Virus record (IMG/VR): IMGVR_UViG_3300037247_000291
Span: 1 to 25,310 of that record
Strand: one strand, 5' to 3'
Length of the DNA stretch: 25,310 nt
DNA from: a virus
Position numbers and translations under genes: made by a program
The notes under the pieces: generated by a model
Databases searched by the model: none
Seen by the model: the letters and a program-made list of their open reading frames with translations, nothing else
What the model was told of the DNA's origin: nothing
In this document: positions 6,653-13,971 of the stretch, piece by piece
Layout: every line of letters begins with the position of its first letter
Numbering within the stretch: the first letter of the stretch is position 1

Positions 6653-7228
6653 CTAACTGAAGGCCACGGTGTCAACGACGCTGTACCAGATGCGGAATGA
6701 CATCGTGTTGGCGGCATTTCCACCGCCCCACTCGCCATCGCCCGTGTTTAAGATCTGAACGGCGGCGTTCACGTCCGGTATGAGCACCGTATCCAGGACG
6801 CCCTGGGTGATGAACTTGACCGCTCCGCCCACGAGCCCTCCGGCCTCGATCGCCGCTGTTATGTCCACCCCATCGGCATATTGGATGACAAGGTTGTCCG
6901 TCGATTCTGTCCACGCGCCGGCGCTGTCGTCCGAGACGACATACACCTTGTGAACGATGTTCGCCTTGTTAGCTCCAGGGGCAGCCACCAAGGTGATAGG
7001 AGTAGCTCTGAACGCCAACACCTCCGCGTTCGTGAGCTGTTTGTCTACATATTGGAGCAGGCCCTTCTCAATCTCCGCGCTCGAGATCTCTTCGTTCGCG
7101 AGGACAACCCCGCCCGTCGCGGCCGAAGCATCGACGACCCCGCCGCTCTCGACGGTGATCTGGCCACCGTTGGCGACGACCGTCTCGTCTCCACCTTGCT
7201 TGTGATAGACCTTTGGCTGATAGGTCAT
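6653..7228 (-). CDS. Putative capsid decoration / head fibre-like protein (191 aa)
   Basis: The start MTYQPKVYHKQGGDETVVA followed by NGGQITVESGGVVD is a short beta repeat often found at the N-terminus of proteins encoded just after major capsid genes. The remainder alternates strand-forming segments (VLAFRATPITLVAAPGANK, VYVVSDDSAGAWTE). No catalytic motif is present. ATG at 7228 follows GAGGGAG. Location in the block right after the capsid gene suggests a virion surface protein; the exact family is not certain. Confidence 0.6.
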   Translation of the reverse strand: MTYQPKVYHKQGGDETVVANGGQITVESGGVVDASAATGGVVLANEEISSAEIEKGLLQYVDKQLTNAEVLAFRATPITLVAAPGANKANIVHKVYVVSDDSAGAWTESTDNLVIQYADGVDITAAIEAGGLVGGAVKFITQGVLDTVLIPDVNAAVQILNTGDGEWGGGNAANTMSFRIWYSVVDTVAFS

Positions 7229-7314
7229 GAGCCTGTACTCCCTCGCCGGCAGACCGAAGGGCGGGCAGTGAGCACACCCTCCGGTCCCCGACGTCGCGCT
7301 ATGAAGGGTCTAGG

Positions 7315-7755
7315 CTAGGCGGTGCCCTCCGCCGGGCTCACGTGGGTCTCGCCGGAGACGTTGGTCCCGTGCGAAACCGGAGCCTTCCGGCCGTTGTACT
7401 GGAGGTATGTCGCCGAGGCGACAACGGCGTTCTGCGTGGCCCGAACGACCACGAGTCGAACGTACCGCTCCCGCGGCTTGACGAGGTCGATATAGAACGT
7501 CTTCTCGTCGTCGTCGTCGGCGATCGTCTGACCGGTTCCGAGCAAGTCTTGGGCCGTGCCCATCGCGGAGGCGGTGTCCTGCTGCGCCTTGATCGACGTC
7601 ACCGCGGACCCGGTGATCACGCCGAACGTGACGCCGATCAGAAGGTTTTCGAAGCCGCTCATGTCGACGATATTGCCTTCGATATCCGTCGTCCCGGCGA
7701 CGCCGTCCGCGCTCGTGATTGCTATGCTGATCTTCGCGTCTTTCCCGAGCTCCAT
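7315..7755 (-). CDS. Virion structural protein following capsid (146 aa)
   Basis: This 146-residue protein (MELGKDAKISIAITSADGVA) has an excellent AGGAGAGGTGA site before the ATG at 7755. The sequence is beta-rich with a segment ERYVRLVVVRATQNAVVASA and a short C-terminal tail. This pattern, a small protein encoded 45 nt after the capsid gene, is typical of decoration or head-completion proteins. The strong ribosome site fits a highly made virion protein. No hallmark motif allows a firmer call. Confidence 0.6.
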   Translation of the reverse strand: MELGKDAKISIAITSADGVAGTTDIEGNIVDMSGFENLLIGVTFGVITGSAVTSIKAQQDTASAMGTAQDLLGTGQTIADDDDEKTFYIDLVKPRERYVRLVVVRATQNAVVASATYLQYNGRKAPVSHGTNVSGETHVSPAEGTA

Positions 7756-7800
7756 GGGTTCACCTCTCCTGATTCAATGCCGGCGTGCCGCCTGGAAGGT

Positions 7801-9078
7801 CTACGCCAGTTTCACTCGCACGAACGCCTCCTCGAGGACGGGCATCCCGTCGGTCTCGAGGAGGCCGATGAAGCCGATCTGATTGGTCTCGGCGTAGAGC
7901 TCAGCGAGCCGCTGGAGCTGGAACGAGAGCGCGTCCGCGATCCAGTAGCGCGACCAGTCGCCCAAGATTCCAACGTAGAGCCCTGTCGTGAAGGTGTTCG
8001 GAGCGAACTCCGACATCATGATCGGAAGGTTCAGGACACGGTCGGGCTCTCCGGCACGGACGGACTCGCGCCAGATGTACTGGCCCTCGCCGTCCTTGAG
8101 GAGGGCGATCTGCTTCATCCCGTCGCGGTGGAACATCCAGCGAGCTCGTGGCCAATACGCGCCCTTGAGGGTGTACTTTGCCTCGATCAGGCCGTCGAAC
8201 TGGATGCCGGTCGTGGTGTTCCCCGTCGAGACGTCACGGCCGGTCGAGATGCCCAAAGCCGAGGCCGTGAATACCCCGAGCGGCTGCCCCGACCCGTTTC
8301 CGGTGAGGAAGCCTTTCTCCTGGGGGACCGCGAACTTGTAGGCGAGGCGTTCGCGGACGAGCTGCTCGACATTGATCCCGCCCGCTCTGATGAGCTTGTT
8401 GCTCACCTTCAGGAGCTTCGCCAGCGGGTGAGGATAGAGTTCACGCTTGCCGAAGTCCATCGTCGAGTCCTCGGAGCCCGTGAGGATTTCCTGAGTCCAG
8501 TCGGCATCCGCGGGGTCCGCGTCGAGGGACGGGAAGCCGAGCGACTGAGCATTTGCCACGGTCTGTTTGGTCGCCAGGCCACGAATGAATATCTGATCAT
8601 CGACGGCCTGGATGAGCATCATCAGCCAGCGGGTGGGTGTGACGACATACCCGCCGGCCTCTTGGCTATCCACCTGGAGAGCGCGGATTTCGGGATCGTC
8701 CGACTGCTCGCCCGCCAGAGACAGGTTGAAGGCTCTGAGCGCCTTGACATCTTGGATTGCCGCATCGCGTTGCTCGGGGGTGCTCCCATCCAGCGAACCC
8801 CGAATCTCACCCTCGCCCCCGCCGTCCGCCTGGCCGGCGACGGTCCCGGTGCTCTCAGCGTCCCGGTCCTCGGCGTCGGCCTGGCGCTCGAGGAGCCCAG
8901 CCTCCGCGATCATGGTGTCGGCACGGTCCAAGATGCGGGTTTGCTCCTGGCGCTCCTCGGCCGTCGGCTCTCGATTCTCCGCCAGGTACTTGTCGATGAT
9001 CACCCTCGCTTCCCGGAGGATGGTCGACCGCTCGCCCTTGATCGTGGTCACCCGTTCTCGAAGCTGTGTAGCGGACAT
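7801..9078 (-). CDS. Major capsid protein, HK97 fold
   Basis: The protein has 425 residues. The first ~110 are charged and helical (ERVTTIKGERSTILREARVI and on), the expected delta/scaffolding domain removed by the prohead protease. The shell domain follows, with EAGGYVVTPTRWLMMLIQAV, the strand region GKRELYPHPLAKLLKVSNKL and the helix-loop AYKFAVPQEKGFLTGNGSGQ followed by PLGVF, which is characteristic of HK97-type capsids (PF05065). The ATG at 9078 is preceded by AAGAAGGGGG. It has its own promoter at 9258-9287, and a terminator-like hairpin lies in its leader, so it is probably regulated separately from the upstream head genes. Confidence 0.95.
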   Translation of the reverse strand: MSATQLRERVTTIKGERSTILREARVIIDKYLAENREPTAEERQEQTRILDRADTMIAEAGLLERQADAEDRDAESTGTVAGQADGGGEGEIRGSLDGSTPEQRDAAIQDVKALRAFNLSLAGEQSDDPEIRALQVDSQEAGGYVVTPTRWLMMLIQAVDDQIFIRGLATKQTVANAQSLGFPSLDADPADADWTQEILTGSEDSTMDFGKRELYPHPLAKLLKVSNKLIRAGGINVEQLVRERLAYKFAVPQEKGFLTGNGSGQPLGVFTASALGISTGRDVSTGNTTTGIQFDGLIEAKYTLKGAYWPRARWMFHRDGMKQIALLKDGEGQYIWRESVRAGEPDRVLNLPIMMSEFAPNTFTTGLYVGILGDWSRYWIADALSFQLQRLAELYAETNQIGFIGLLETDGMPVLEEAFVRVKLA

Positions 9079-9135
9079 CTGAGCCCCCTTCTTTACCGTG
9101 GTGGTTCCCCTTCAGCTCAGGCCGCCAAACAACAA

Positions 9136-9166
9136 AGAGACGGCCCCCCGAAGGTGAGCCGTCTCT
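9136..9166 (-). terminator. Terminator-like hairpin in the capsid leader
   Basis: On the minus strand AGAGACGGC and GCCGTCTCT form a perfect 9-bp stem around a 13-nt loop, followed by the T-rich run TTTGTTGTTT. This is a plausible Rho-independent terminator. It lies after the promoter at 9258-9287 and before the capsid start at 9078, so it would act on capsid transcripts as an attenuator, or stop read-through from the LuxR-type gene. Confidence 0.65.
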
Positions 9167-9257
9167 AAACGCTACGGTTCCGGTTCGGTGTCTCCGAGCT
9201 CCCGCCCCAACCTAAACGGAGGGAGCGCTCGCGCCGGCGACGTGTTCAACGCCTTCG

Positions 9258-9287
9258 ACTATAAGCAGAGCTCCTCGAATCTGTCAA
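9258..9287 (-). promoter_or_regulatory. Sigma70-type promoter for the capsid gene
   Basis: The minus strand has TTGACA (9282-9287), an 18-bp spacer and TATAGT (9258-9263). The -35 matches the consensus exactly and the -10 differs at one base. The predicted transcript starts near 9251 and has a leader of about 170 nt before the capsid ATG. The palindrome at 9291-9302 lies immediately upstream of the -35 box, an activator position. Confidence 0.75.
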
Positions 9288-9290
9288 GAT

Positions 9291-9302
9291 TATGCATGCA
9301 TC
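9291..9302. promoter_or_regulatory. Palindromic ATGCATGCAT site next to capsid promoter
   Basis: TATGCATGCATC contains the 10-bp palindrome ATGCATGCAT (9292-9301), four bases upstream of the -35 box. The same core occurs three times in the gap at 16231-16300. The LuxR-type HTH gene begins its 3' end 11 bp away, so it is a candidate binding protein. Confidence 0.5.
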
Positions 9303-9312
9303 CCGCTCGAGC

Positions 9313-9615
9313 TCATCCTTCCGCAGAAGGATCAACCCGCCTGATCCAGCCGGCCTCCAGCGCCACCATGACGGCCCCCAGCCGACTCCGAGCCCCGATC
9401 TTGTCTCGAATGTGGGTCATATGGCTCCTGATCGTACGCCACTCAAGGCCCAGCGCGGCCGCCACCTCCTTGTCTTGGTAGTCCGACGCCACGAGGGCCA
9501 GAACCTCAAGCTCGCGGTCGGAGACCGTCGTGTCCCGAGCCCGCCCGCACGACTCGCAGGCAGACCGCGGGACCGCTACGAACGCTGGCGAGGACTGCTC
9601 AACCACGATGTTCAT
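9313..9615 (-). CDS. LuxR-type HTH transcription regulator (100 aa)
   Basis: After an N-terminal part with CESCG (two Cys), residues from about 31 read VSDRELEVLALVASDYQDKE, VAAALGLEWRTIRSHMTHIR and DKIGARSRLGAVMVALEAGW. This is the four-helix GerE/LuxR HTH fold, with the usual 'S.RE.EVL.L' start and 'T+..H...I..K.G...R..A' recognition helix region. There is no receiver or autoinducer domain, so activity is not controlled by a fused sensor. It sits inside the structural operon, 12 nt after the BppU-like gene and just ahead of the capsid promoter. A role in late-gene timing is inferred. Binding sites may be the ATGCATGCAT palindromes. Confidence 0.85.
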   Translation of the reverse strand: MNIVVEQSSPAFVAVPRSACESCGRARDTTVSDRELEVLALVASDYQDKEVAAALGLEWRTIRSHMTHIRDKIGARSRLGAVMVALEAGWIRRVDPSAEG

Positions 9616-9627
9616 CCCAACTAGCGA

Positions 9628-9957
9628 CTAGGCCACCTCGTCCACGACGTCGACGAGGATGTGTCTGTTGTTGGGGAAAGTCTCGATCAGCCCGCCGCCG
9701 AACGTCACCTCGAACTCCGCCTCGTACTGTCCGGCCGTGTCCGTATCGGCCGCCGCCCATTGATACTCCACAGTGCCGCTTGCCGCCACCACGACAGTCG
9801 CGGCCTGATTGTCGACCTTCACGGCCCCGGTCGCTCTCAGACGCATGCTGAACACGACGGTGGCGCCGGTGAGGTTGACGGCATTGTCGTCGACGTCCTT
9901 CAGCGTGGCCTCGATCTTCTTGCTCGTGTCGCCCTTTTTGATCGTGTAGTCGGCCAT
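9628..9957 (-). CDS. BppU N-terminal-like virion protein (109 aa)
   Basis: The protein opens [20 protein letters not shown] and continues with [20 protein letters not shown], followed by [18 protein letters not shown] and [12 protein letters not shown]. The order 'GDT...ATL.D.......LTGATV.F.MR...DT.G.Y..EF.VT' is the small Ig-like domain seen at the N-terminus of baseplate upper proteins and in stand-alone virion proteins. It probably lies on the head or tail surface. It is directly downstream of the repeat protein gene (3 bp), and these two may act together. Confidence 0.75.
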   Translation of the reverse strand: MADYTIKKGDTSKKIEATLKDVDDNAVNLTGATVVFSMRLRATGAVKVDNQAATVVVAASGTVEYQWAAADTDTAGQYEAEFEVTFGGGLIETFPNNRHILVDVVDEVA

Positions 9958-9960
9958 CGG

Positions 9961-11838
9961 TCACCCCGGATTCGTGATCGAAGCGGTGTTGATTCCGTCG
10001 TCGCTCAGCTCCGCGGTGTTGATGCCGTCGTCCCCCAGGACCGCGCTGTTGATACCATCGTCGGCCAGGACGGCTTGCGTCGGGCCTGCCACCGGACCCG
10101 GCAACGCCGCTATCGAAGGCGCCACAGCGGCGATCAGGATCGCGAGAGCTGCCGGCGAGATCGTCGCCACACCGGACCCGCTCACGCTCGGAGATACGCC
10201 GGTCAGCACGATCGCCAGCGCTGCCGGAGAGATCGTCTGAGGCCCGCCCGCGTTCGCGATGCTCGGCGCCACGACTGCCAGCGCCATGCTCACCGGCCCA
10301 GGAGAGATCGTCGCCGCGCCGGACCCCGCGATCGCAGGTGCGATGGCCGATACGGGGATAGCTACGGCCCCAGGCGTGACAGGGGCCGCGCCGGAGCCGG
10401 TGATCGACGGCGCCACGGCCGACACTGGGATGGCTACCGCGCCAGGCGTGATCGGAGCCGCGCCAGAGCCGGCGATTGAAGGTGCCACGGTCCCCACGGG
10501 GATCGCCACCGGGCCGGGCGTCACCGTGGCCGCGCCCGAACCCGCGATTGAGGGGGCGATAGCCGACATGACGATGGCGACAGGGCTGGGGGTGATCGTC
10601 TGAGGCCCTGCCGCCGCATCCGCTGCCTGCCAATCGTCAAGTAGAACATCATCGTCGCTGACGCGACCAACGATTCGCAGCCCGCATCTTAGGTTACCGG
10701 CACCTACAGGCGAGGCAGCGTCATCGAAACTCTGCTCCTCAGCCCCATTTATGTATTGCCTGAGAACATCGCTACTATCGATATCCCCCTTGCCAGTGAA
10801 GGCGGAGGTTCCTATGGCAGTCGTCGTCTTAGTTGCAAGTGTCGTGCTGGTACCGGCCACCACTTGGTCAATGCGTTGACGGTCACCGGAAGGCCTCCAC
10901 TCCATGGCATAGTTGGTCTCCGTCCCTGTGCCGTCTTTCCGTAAGAGCACCTGCGCTTTCGAGGTGCCCTCGCTCGCAAACTTAATCTCCATCTGGCACC
11001 GGTGTTCGTCGGACGACAGGTCAGAGTCAGCACGATACCGACCGTCAGCATCACTAGCGTTATTCCCTGCCTTATCAGACGCCGCTCGCACAGTCGCAAC
11101 AGCGCTGCCTTCGTAGTGGGTCCAGCCAAAACCCGTGGTCGGGTCGCCCGTAGCGGTATGGGACTCCAACACCGTGTCTGAAGATGCTTCCACCATCGTG
11201 TCATTGAGGGTTGTGCGCGGAGGTCGCGAGCCATCGCTGACATGCTCCGGAGGCAGTAGCGCCTCGGCAACCACGCGGTACTTCCGCATTTCGTGCCCTG
11301 TCCAACGCTGCAAAGCCTCCAGTGGCAACAATCCGGCATCGACGTGGGCGCGGTTACGCCGGTACGCGGCCCTGAAGATGTCGCGGGTATGACTCCATGC
11401 CGGATGCGATTCATCAAACGGTTCGTCGAGAACAACAACCCCACCGATCCGCAGTTGGAGCCTGCGACCACTGGCACGAATGCCTCGCCAGCGTGCCTGA
11501 CTAGTCGGATCGCCCATACGGATGAGTAGGCCGGCGATGACATCCTTCAGGGTATCGCCAAGTAAACGCTCACCCAAATCTAACGCGCTGACGATAGAGG
11601 CCCTTCGCCCTGGCTGCACAAGAGCTCCTAGGTCGTCTCCAAGGTCTACACTTCCAGGCGGAACAACGCCCGTGGGAAACTGTGCGAATATCCACCCGTG
11701 CGGGGTCGGGCCTGGTATGCCTTGATTGGGTAAGGAGCGCCAGTCTTGCCATCGCAGAGCGTCTCGACGATGCCAATGCGGGCTGTCCCCCGCATCGACT
11801 TGGTCTTCCCAGAGCAGTCGGGTCAAGACGTGTTGCAT
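9961..11838 (-). CDS. Large virion protein with 24-residue repeats
   Basis: The protein has 625 residues. Residues 1 to ~215 carry a cargo-like N-terminal domain (SPHWHRRDALRWQDWRSLPN) that I do not recognise. A middle part from about 215 to 405 has strand patterns and ends in VSDDDVLLDDWQAADA, as in LamG/concanavalin-like domains of phage fibres. About seven repeats of 24 residues follow, such as SGAAPITPGAVAIPVSAVAP. The C-terminus has three DDGIN 10-residue repeats. It is probably a fibre, spike or head surface protein. The first two thirds are visibly less GC-rich than the repeat part, suggesting a mosaic origin. The ribosome site is weak and lies 14 nt upstream. Confidence 0.7.
   Translation of the reverse strand: MQHVLTRLLWEDQVDAGDSPHWHRRDALRWQDWRSLPNQGIPGPTPHGWIFAQFPTGVVPPGSVDLGDDLGALVQPGRRASIVSALDLGERLLGDTLKDVIAGLLIRMGDPTSQARWRGIRASGRRLQLRIGGVVVLDEPFDESHPAWSHTRDIFRAAYRRNRAHVDAGLLPLEALQRWTGHEMRKYRVVAEALLPPEHVSDGSRPPRTTLNDTMVEASSDTVLESHTATGDPTTGFGWTHYEGSAVATVRAASDKAGNNASDADGRYRADSDLSSDEHRCQMEIKFASEGTSKAQVLLRKDGTGTETNYAMEWRPSGDRQRIDQVVAGTSTTLATKTTTAIGTSAFTGKGDIDSSDVLRQYINGAEEQSFDDAASPVGAGNLRCGLRIVGRVSDDDVLLDDWQAADAAAGPQTITPSPVAIVMSAIAPSIAGSGAATVTPGPVAIPVGTVAPSIAGSGAAPITPGAVAIPVSAVAPSITGSGAAPVTPGAVAIPVSAIAPAIAGSGAATISPGPVSMALAVVAPSIANAGGPQTISPAALAIVLTGVSPSVSGSGVATISPAALAILIAAVAPSIAALPGPVAGPTQAVLADDGINSAVLGDDGINTAELSDDGINTASITNPG
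9986..10075. repeat. Three 30-bp tandem repeats (DDGIN repeats)
   Basis: Period 30 bp, starting at 9986, 10016 and 10046. They encode LADDGINSAV, LGDDGINTAE and LSDDGINTA at the C-terminus of the large virion protein. Confidence 0.85.
10105..10606. repeat. Diverged 72-bp tandem repeats
   Basis: About seven units of 72 bp encode the 24-residue repeat with core TPGAVAIPVSAVAPSI. Units are diverged at DNA level but keep the frame. One unit near 10240 is 25 residues long. This is a protein repeat and not a CRISPR array. Confidence 0.8.
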
Positions 11839-11848
11839 CGTATCGGCT

Positions 11849-12331
11849 CTAGCTCCACTGAAGGATGCCCTGGGCGTCCCACGTGACCGTGATGTCCGAG
11901 CCGTTCGGCGTCAGCGGGAGCCCCGTCGCCGTGTCGATCTTGTGAATCAGCGGCGACGCCGCATCGTTCGTGATCTCCTTGACCATCGCCAGCGCGACCC
12001 AGGTCTCGGACCCCGCCTGGGAGATGCCCGTCCAGGTGATGTCGGCCGCGTCGAACTCGGCTCGGTCGTTCGCTTGGTCGACGGCCAGCGTCTTTGAGGC
12101 GAGCGCCTTCCGGCCGGCGCCGCCGAAACCGCCCGTGTAGCCCGTGCTCGTCACCTCGTCAGCATCGCCGGCGCCTAGCAGATCGCCAACGAATTCGATA
12201 TCTGGATCGTCCGGCTCGTCGTCGACCTCCAGGGCCATCAGCTTGACCGCGCCATCGGCCAGTAGGTCGATCGCCCCTGTCGCTCCCTGAATGAGCCTCA
12301 GCTTCCCCGTGTTGAATACCAGATTACCCAT
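11849..12331 (-). CDS. Virion structural protein (160 aa)
   Basis: The start ATG at 12331 overlaps the upstream stop and follows a G-rich site about 10 nt away; a longer frame to 12370 is less likely. The product starts MGNLVFNTGKLRLIQGATGA and ends SPLIHKIDTATGLPLTPNGS plus ITVTWDAQGILQW. This 'DTATG.P.TPNG..ITVTWD..G' ending recurs in phage structural proteins of unknown exact role. It sits between an unknown protein and the large repeat protein in the head block. Confidence 0.7.
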   Translation of the reverse strand: MGNLVFNTGKLRLIQGATGAIDLLADGAVKLMALEVDDEPDDPDIEFVGDLLGAGDADEVTSTGYTGGFGGAGRKALASKTLAVDQANDRAEFDAADITWTGISQAGSETWVALAMVKEITNDAASPLIHKIDTATGLPLTPNGSDITVTWDAQGILQWS

Positions 12332-12905
12332 TCGAGAACACCCCCTCGCACCAGCAGTGGAAAGCTCCATTGAGCTCCACCGGGTGCATGATGTGACGAT
12401 ACGGCTTCAGGTGGACGGCCTCGTCCGGCAGCGCCGCGGCGAGTGGATCGTCCGACCGGTCCGACTGCCGGAAGATCAGCTCCTCATGCCCGAGTCCCCC
12501 TTTGCAACGCCCGCACTGCGCATCATGCACGCCCTCGTACGGCTGACCGTCGATGACGAACGCTCCGCCGATCTTGGGGGCGAGCCGCTTGCGGTAGACC
12601 TGGCCCGTCCCCTCGTTCACGAAACAGCGGTCATCGTGCTGGCGCTCGCATACCACTCGGCCGAAGTCCGGGTGATGCACCGGCCAGCCCAGGGTCGCCA
12701 GATGCACCATCACGGCCGGATTCTCCACCTCGACGTCGCCGAACTCGTCGGCTCGCAGCTCGACCTTGAGGAGCTTCCTCCCGTCCTTGACCGCGAACAT
12801 GAGCATCCGCTTCGGCGTGAGCTCCCGCCACTTCATGCCCACCGGCCGGGCCTCGTACGTCGCGGCAATCCGCGACTGCCCGTGATGCAAGTTGAACGTC
12901 ACCAT
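12324..12905 (-). CDS. Unknown phage protein with CxxC (193 aa)
   Basis: ATG at 12905 follows AAGGGGG. The product contains DAQCGRCKGGLGH (a possible zinc knuckle half-site), CERQHDDRCF and, near the end, GAFHCWCEGVFSNG. Together these give several Cys/His residues that could bind metal. It is located between the prohead protease and the virion protein genes, so an assembly role is possible, but I do not recognise the family. Its stop overlaps the next start by 8 bp. Confidence 0.6.
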   Translation of the reverse strand: MVTFNLHHGQSRIAATYEARPVGMKWRELTPKRMLMFAVKDGRKLLKVELRADEFGDVEVENPAVMVHLATLGWPVHHPDFGRVVCERQHDDRCFVNEGTGQVYRKRLAPKIGGAFVIDGQPYEGVHDAQCGRCKGGLGHEELIFRQSDRSDDPLAAALPDEAVHLKPYRHIMHPVELNGAFHCWCEGVFSNG

Positions 12906-12908
12906 AAG

Positions 12909-13535
12909 TCACCCCCTTGATTCGGCTTCGGCCTGGCGCTGCCTGAGATGGAGAGTCTCGGCCGTCGGCACGTACTCCGCCGACTCCCTCCAGCTCTCCA
13001 TCGACCGCTTGGCGACCGTGAGGTCCGTCCCCTCGTAGGCGGGGAACGTCACTGGACTGATGTCGAAGAGGCGCACGTCGACGAGGGTCCGTATATCGAG
13101 CTCCCCCTCGGCCTGGGCATGCTCCCATTCTTCCTTGCGAGCCTCGAATTGAAAGCTCATGTCAGTGATATCCCCGCGGGTCACGCTCTCCAGGAGATCG
13201 TTGCCGACTTGGGTCTCCGCGACGTCGATCTCGAACACGAGGCCGTCGCGGTCCTCCGAGAGCTTCAGCGTGCCGGCGGTGTTGCGTCCCAGGACGGCCG
13301 CGGGGTTGTGATTGAAAAGCGCGCGGATGTCGTCTTCCTTGATCGTTTTCGCGAACGCCCCTGGATCGATCTTCTCGCGGAATCCCCACAGCGGATTGCT
13401 CAGGGTGTCGAACACCGCGGCATGTCCCTCGAGCTTCCGGCTGGCCGGCCCCTCGTCGCCCTCAGCTCGCCGCTCGACCCTCAGATGGCCGGCAAATTGC
13501 CTCTTCTCCGCCCCTTCGATCGTTCTAGTTACCAT
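12909..13535 (-). CDS. HK97-type prohead maturation protease
   Basis: I chose the ATG at 13535, with GGAG before it, giving 208 residues; an upstream frame start at 13673 would add 46 residues of unlike composition. The protein shows LEGHAAVFDTLSN, then GFREKIDPGAFAKTI, LFNHNPAAVLGR (His76), a strand-rich part and DITDMSFQFEAR (Ser128). LFDISPVTFPAYEGT follows. These are the hallmark blocks of the U35/HK97 prohead protease family (PF04586), which cuts the capsid delta domain and then itself. It precedes the capsid gene by about 3.8 kb, rather than directly as usual. Confidence 0.95.
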   Translation of the reverse strand: MVTRTIEGAEKRQFAGHLRVERRAEGDEGPASRKLEGHAAVFDTLSNPLWGFREKIDPGAFAKTIKEDDIRALFNHNPAAVLGRNTAGTLKLSEDRDGLVFEIDVAETQVGNDLLESVTRGDITDMSFQFEARKEEWEHAQAEGELDIRTLVDVRLFDISPVTFPAYEGTDLTVAKRSMESWRESAEYVPTAETLHLRQRQAEAESRG

Positions 13536-13971
13536 GTCTCCGTCTCCTCTCAGCGTAGGTTTCCCCGACGAGGCCGATGATGCGGCTCTCCCGAACGATG
13601 ATCTCCCTCCGATCGCCGGCGTGATCGAGACCGGCATCGAACGCCAGCTCAGCCACCTCACGGAGACACTCATCCGGCCAGCCGGCCATCTTCAGCTCGT
13701 GCAGAAAGACCCACGGCCGCAGCTCAGAGAACGCCCCCGAGTGGTGAGCTCTCCCAAACGCCAGCAGCACCTTGCCGCGTTGAACCCACAGATCCGCCGA
13801 CATCGCCGACTCCTCGAGCATCTCGCTGAATCCGAGGCACTCTCCACAGTCGGTCACGTAAAACCACGGTTGGTCATCCGCCTCCGGTCCGCGGTGAACG
13901 ACGAGCCACGTCCCCTCGTTGGTGATCAGGGGCGGGCCGAGCGGGTCTATTCGATCGCGGAGCGTCATCAT
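13525..13971 (-). CDS. Unknown protein between portal and protease (148 aa)
   Basis: ATG at 13971 overlaps the portal-MuF stop (ATGA), so 13971 is preferred over the frame start at 13995. The product opens MMTLRDRIDPLGPPLITNEG and contains a segment WFYVTDCGECLGFSEMLEES with two Cys. The C-terminus is basic (GETYAERRRRHGN) and overlaps the protease start by 11 bp. It is coupled to both neighbours and so likely has an assembly-related job, but the family is not recognised. Confidence 0.6.
   Translation of the reverse strand: MMTLRDRIDPLGPPLITNEGTWLVVHRGPEADDQPWFYVTDCGECLGFSEMLEESAMSADLWVQRGKVLLAFGRAHHSGAFSELRPWVFLHELKMAGWPDECLREVAELAFDAGLDHAGDRREIIVRESRIIGLVGETYAERRRRHGN

Noticed and set aside
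7342-9168. 608-codon plus-strand open frame
   Set aside because: It runs antisense to the clear HK97 capsid gene and neighbours, shows no domain, and reflects GC-rich antisense openness.
10105-10606. Regular repeats as a CRISPR array
   Set aside because: The units are contiguous, diverged and in frame within a protein, with no unique spacers.
9599-10633. 344-codon minus-strand frame rich in Gly/Arg/His
   Set aside because: It is an off-frame reading of the 72-bp repeats of the large virion protein; its repeats are a by-product.
13535-13673. N-terminal extension of the prohead protease from 13673
   Set aside because: The added 46 residues are Ser/Arg-rich and antisense-like; the ATG at 13535 has a good ribosome site and starts the family-like sequence.
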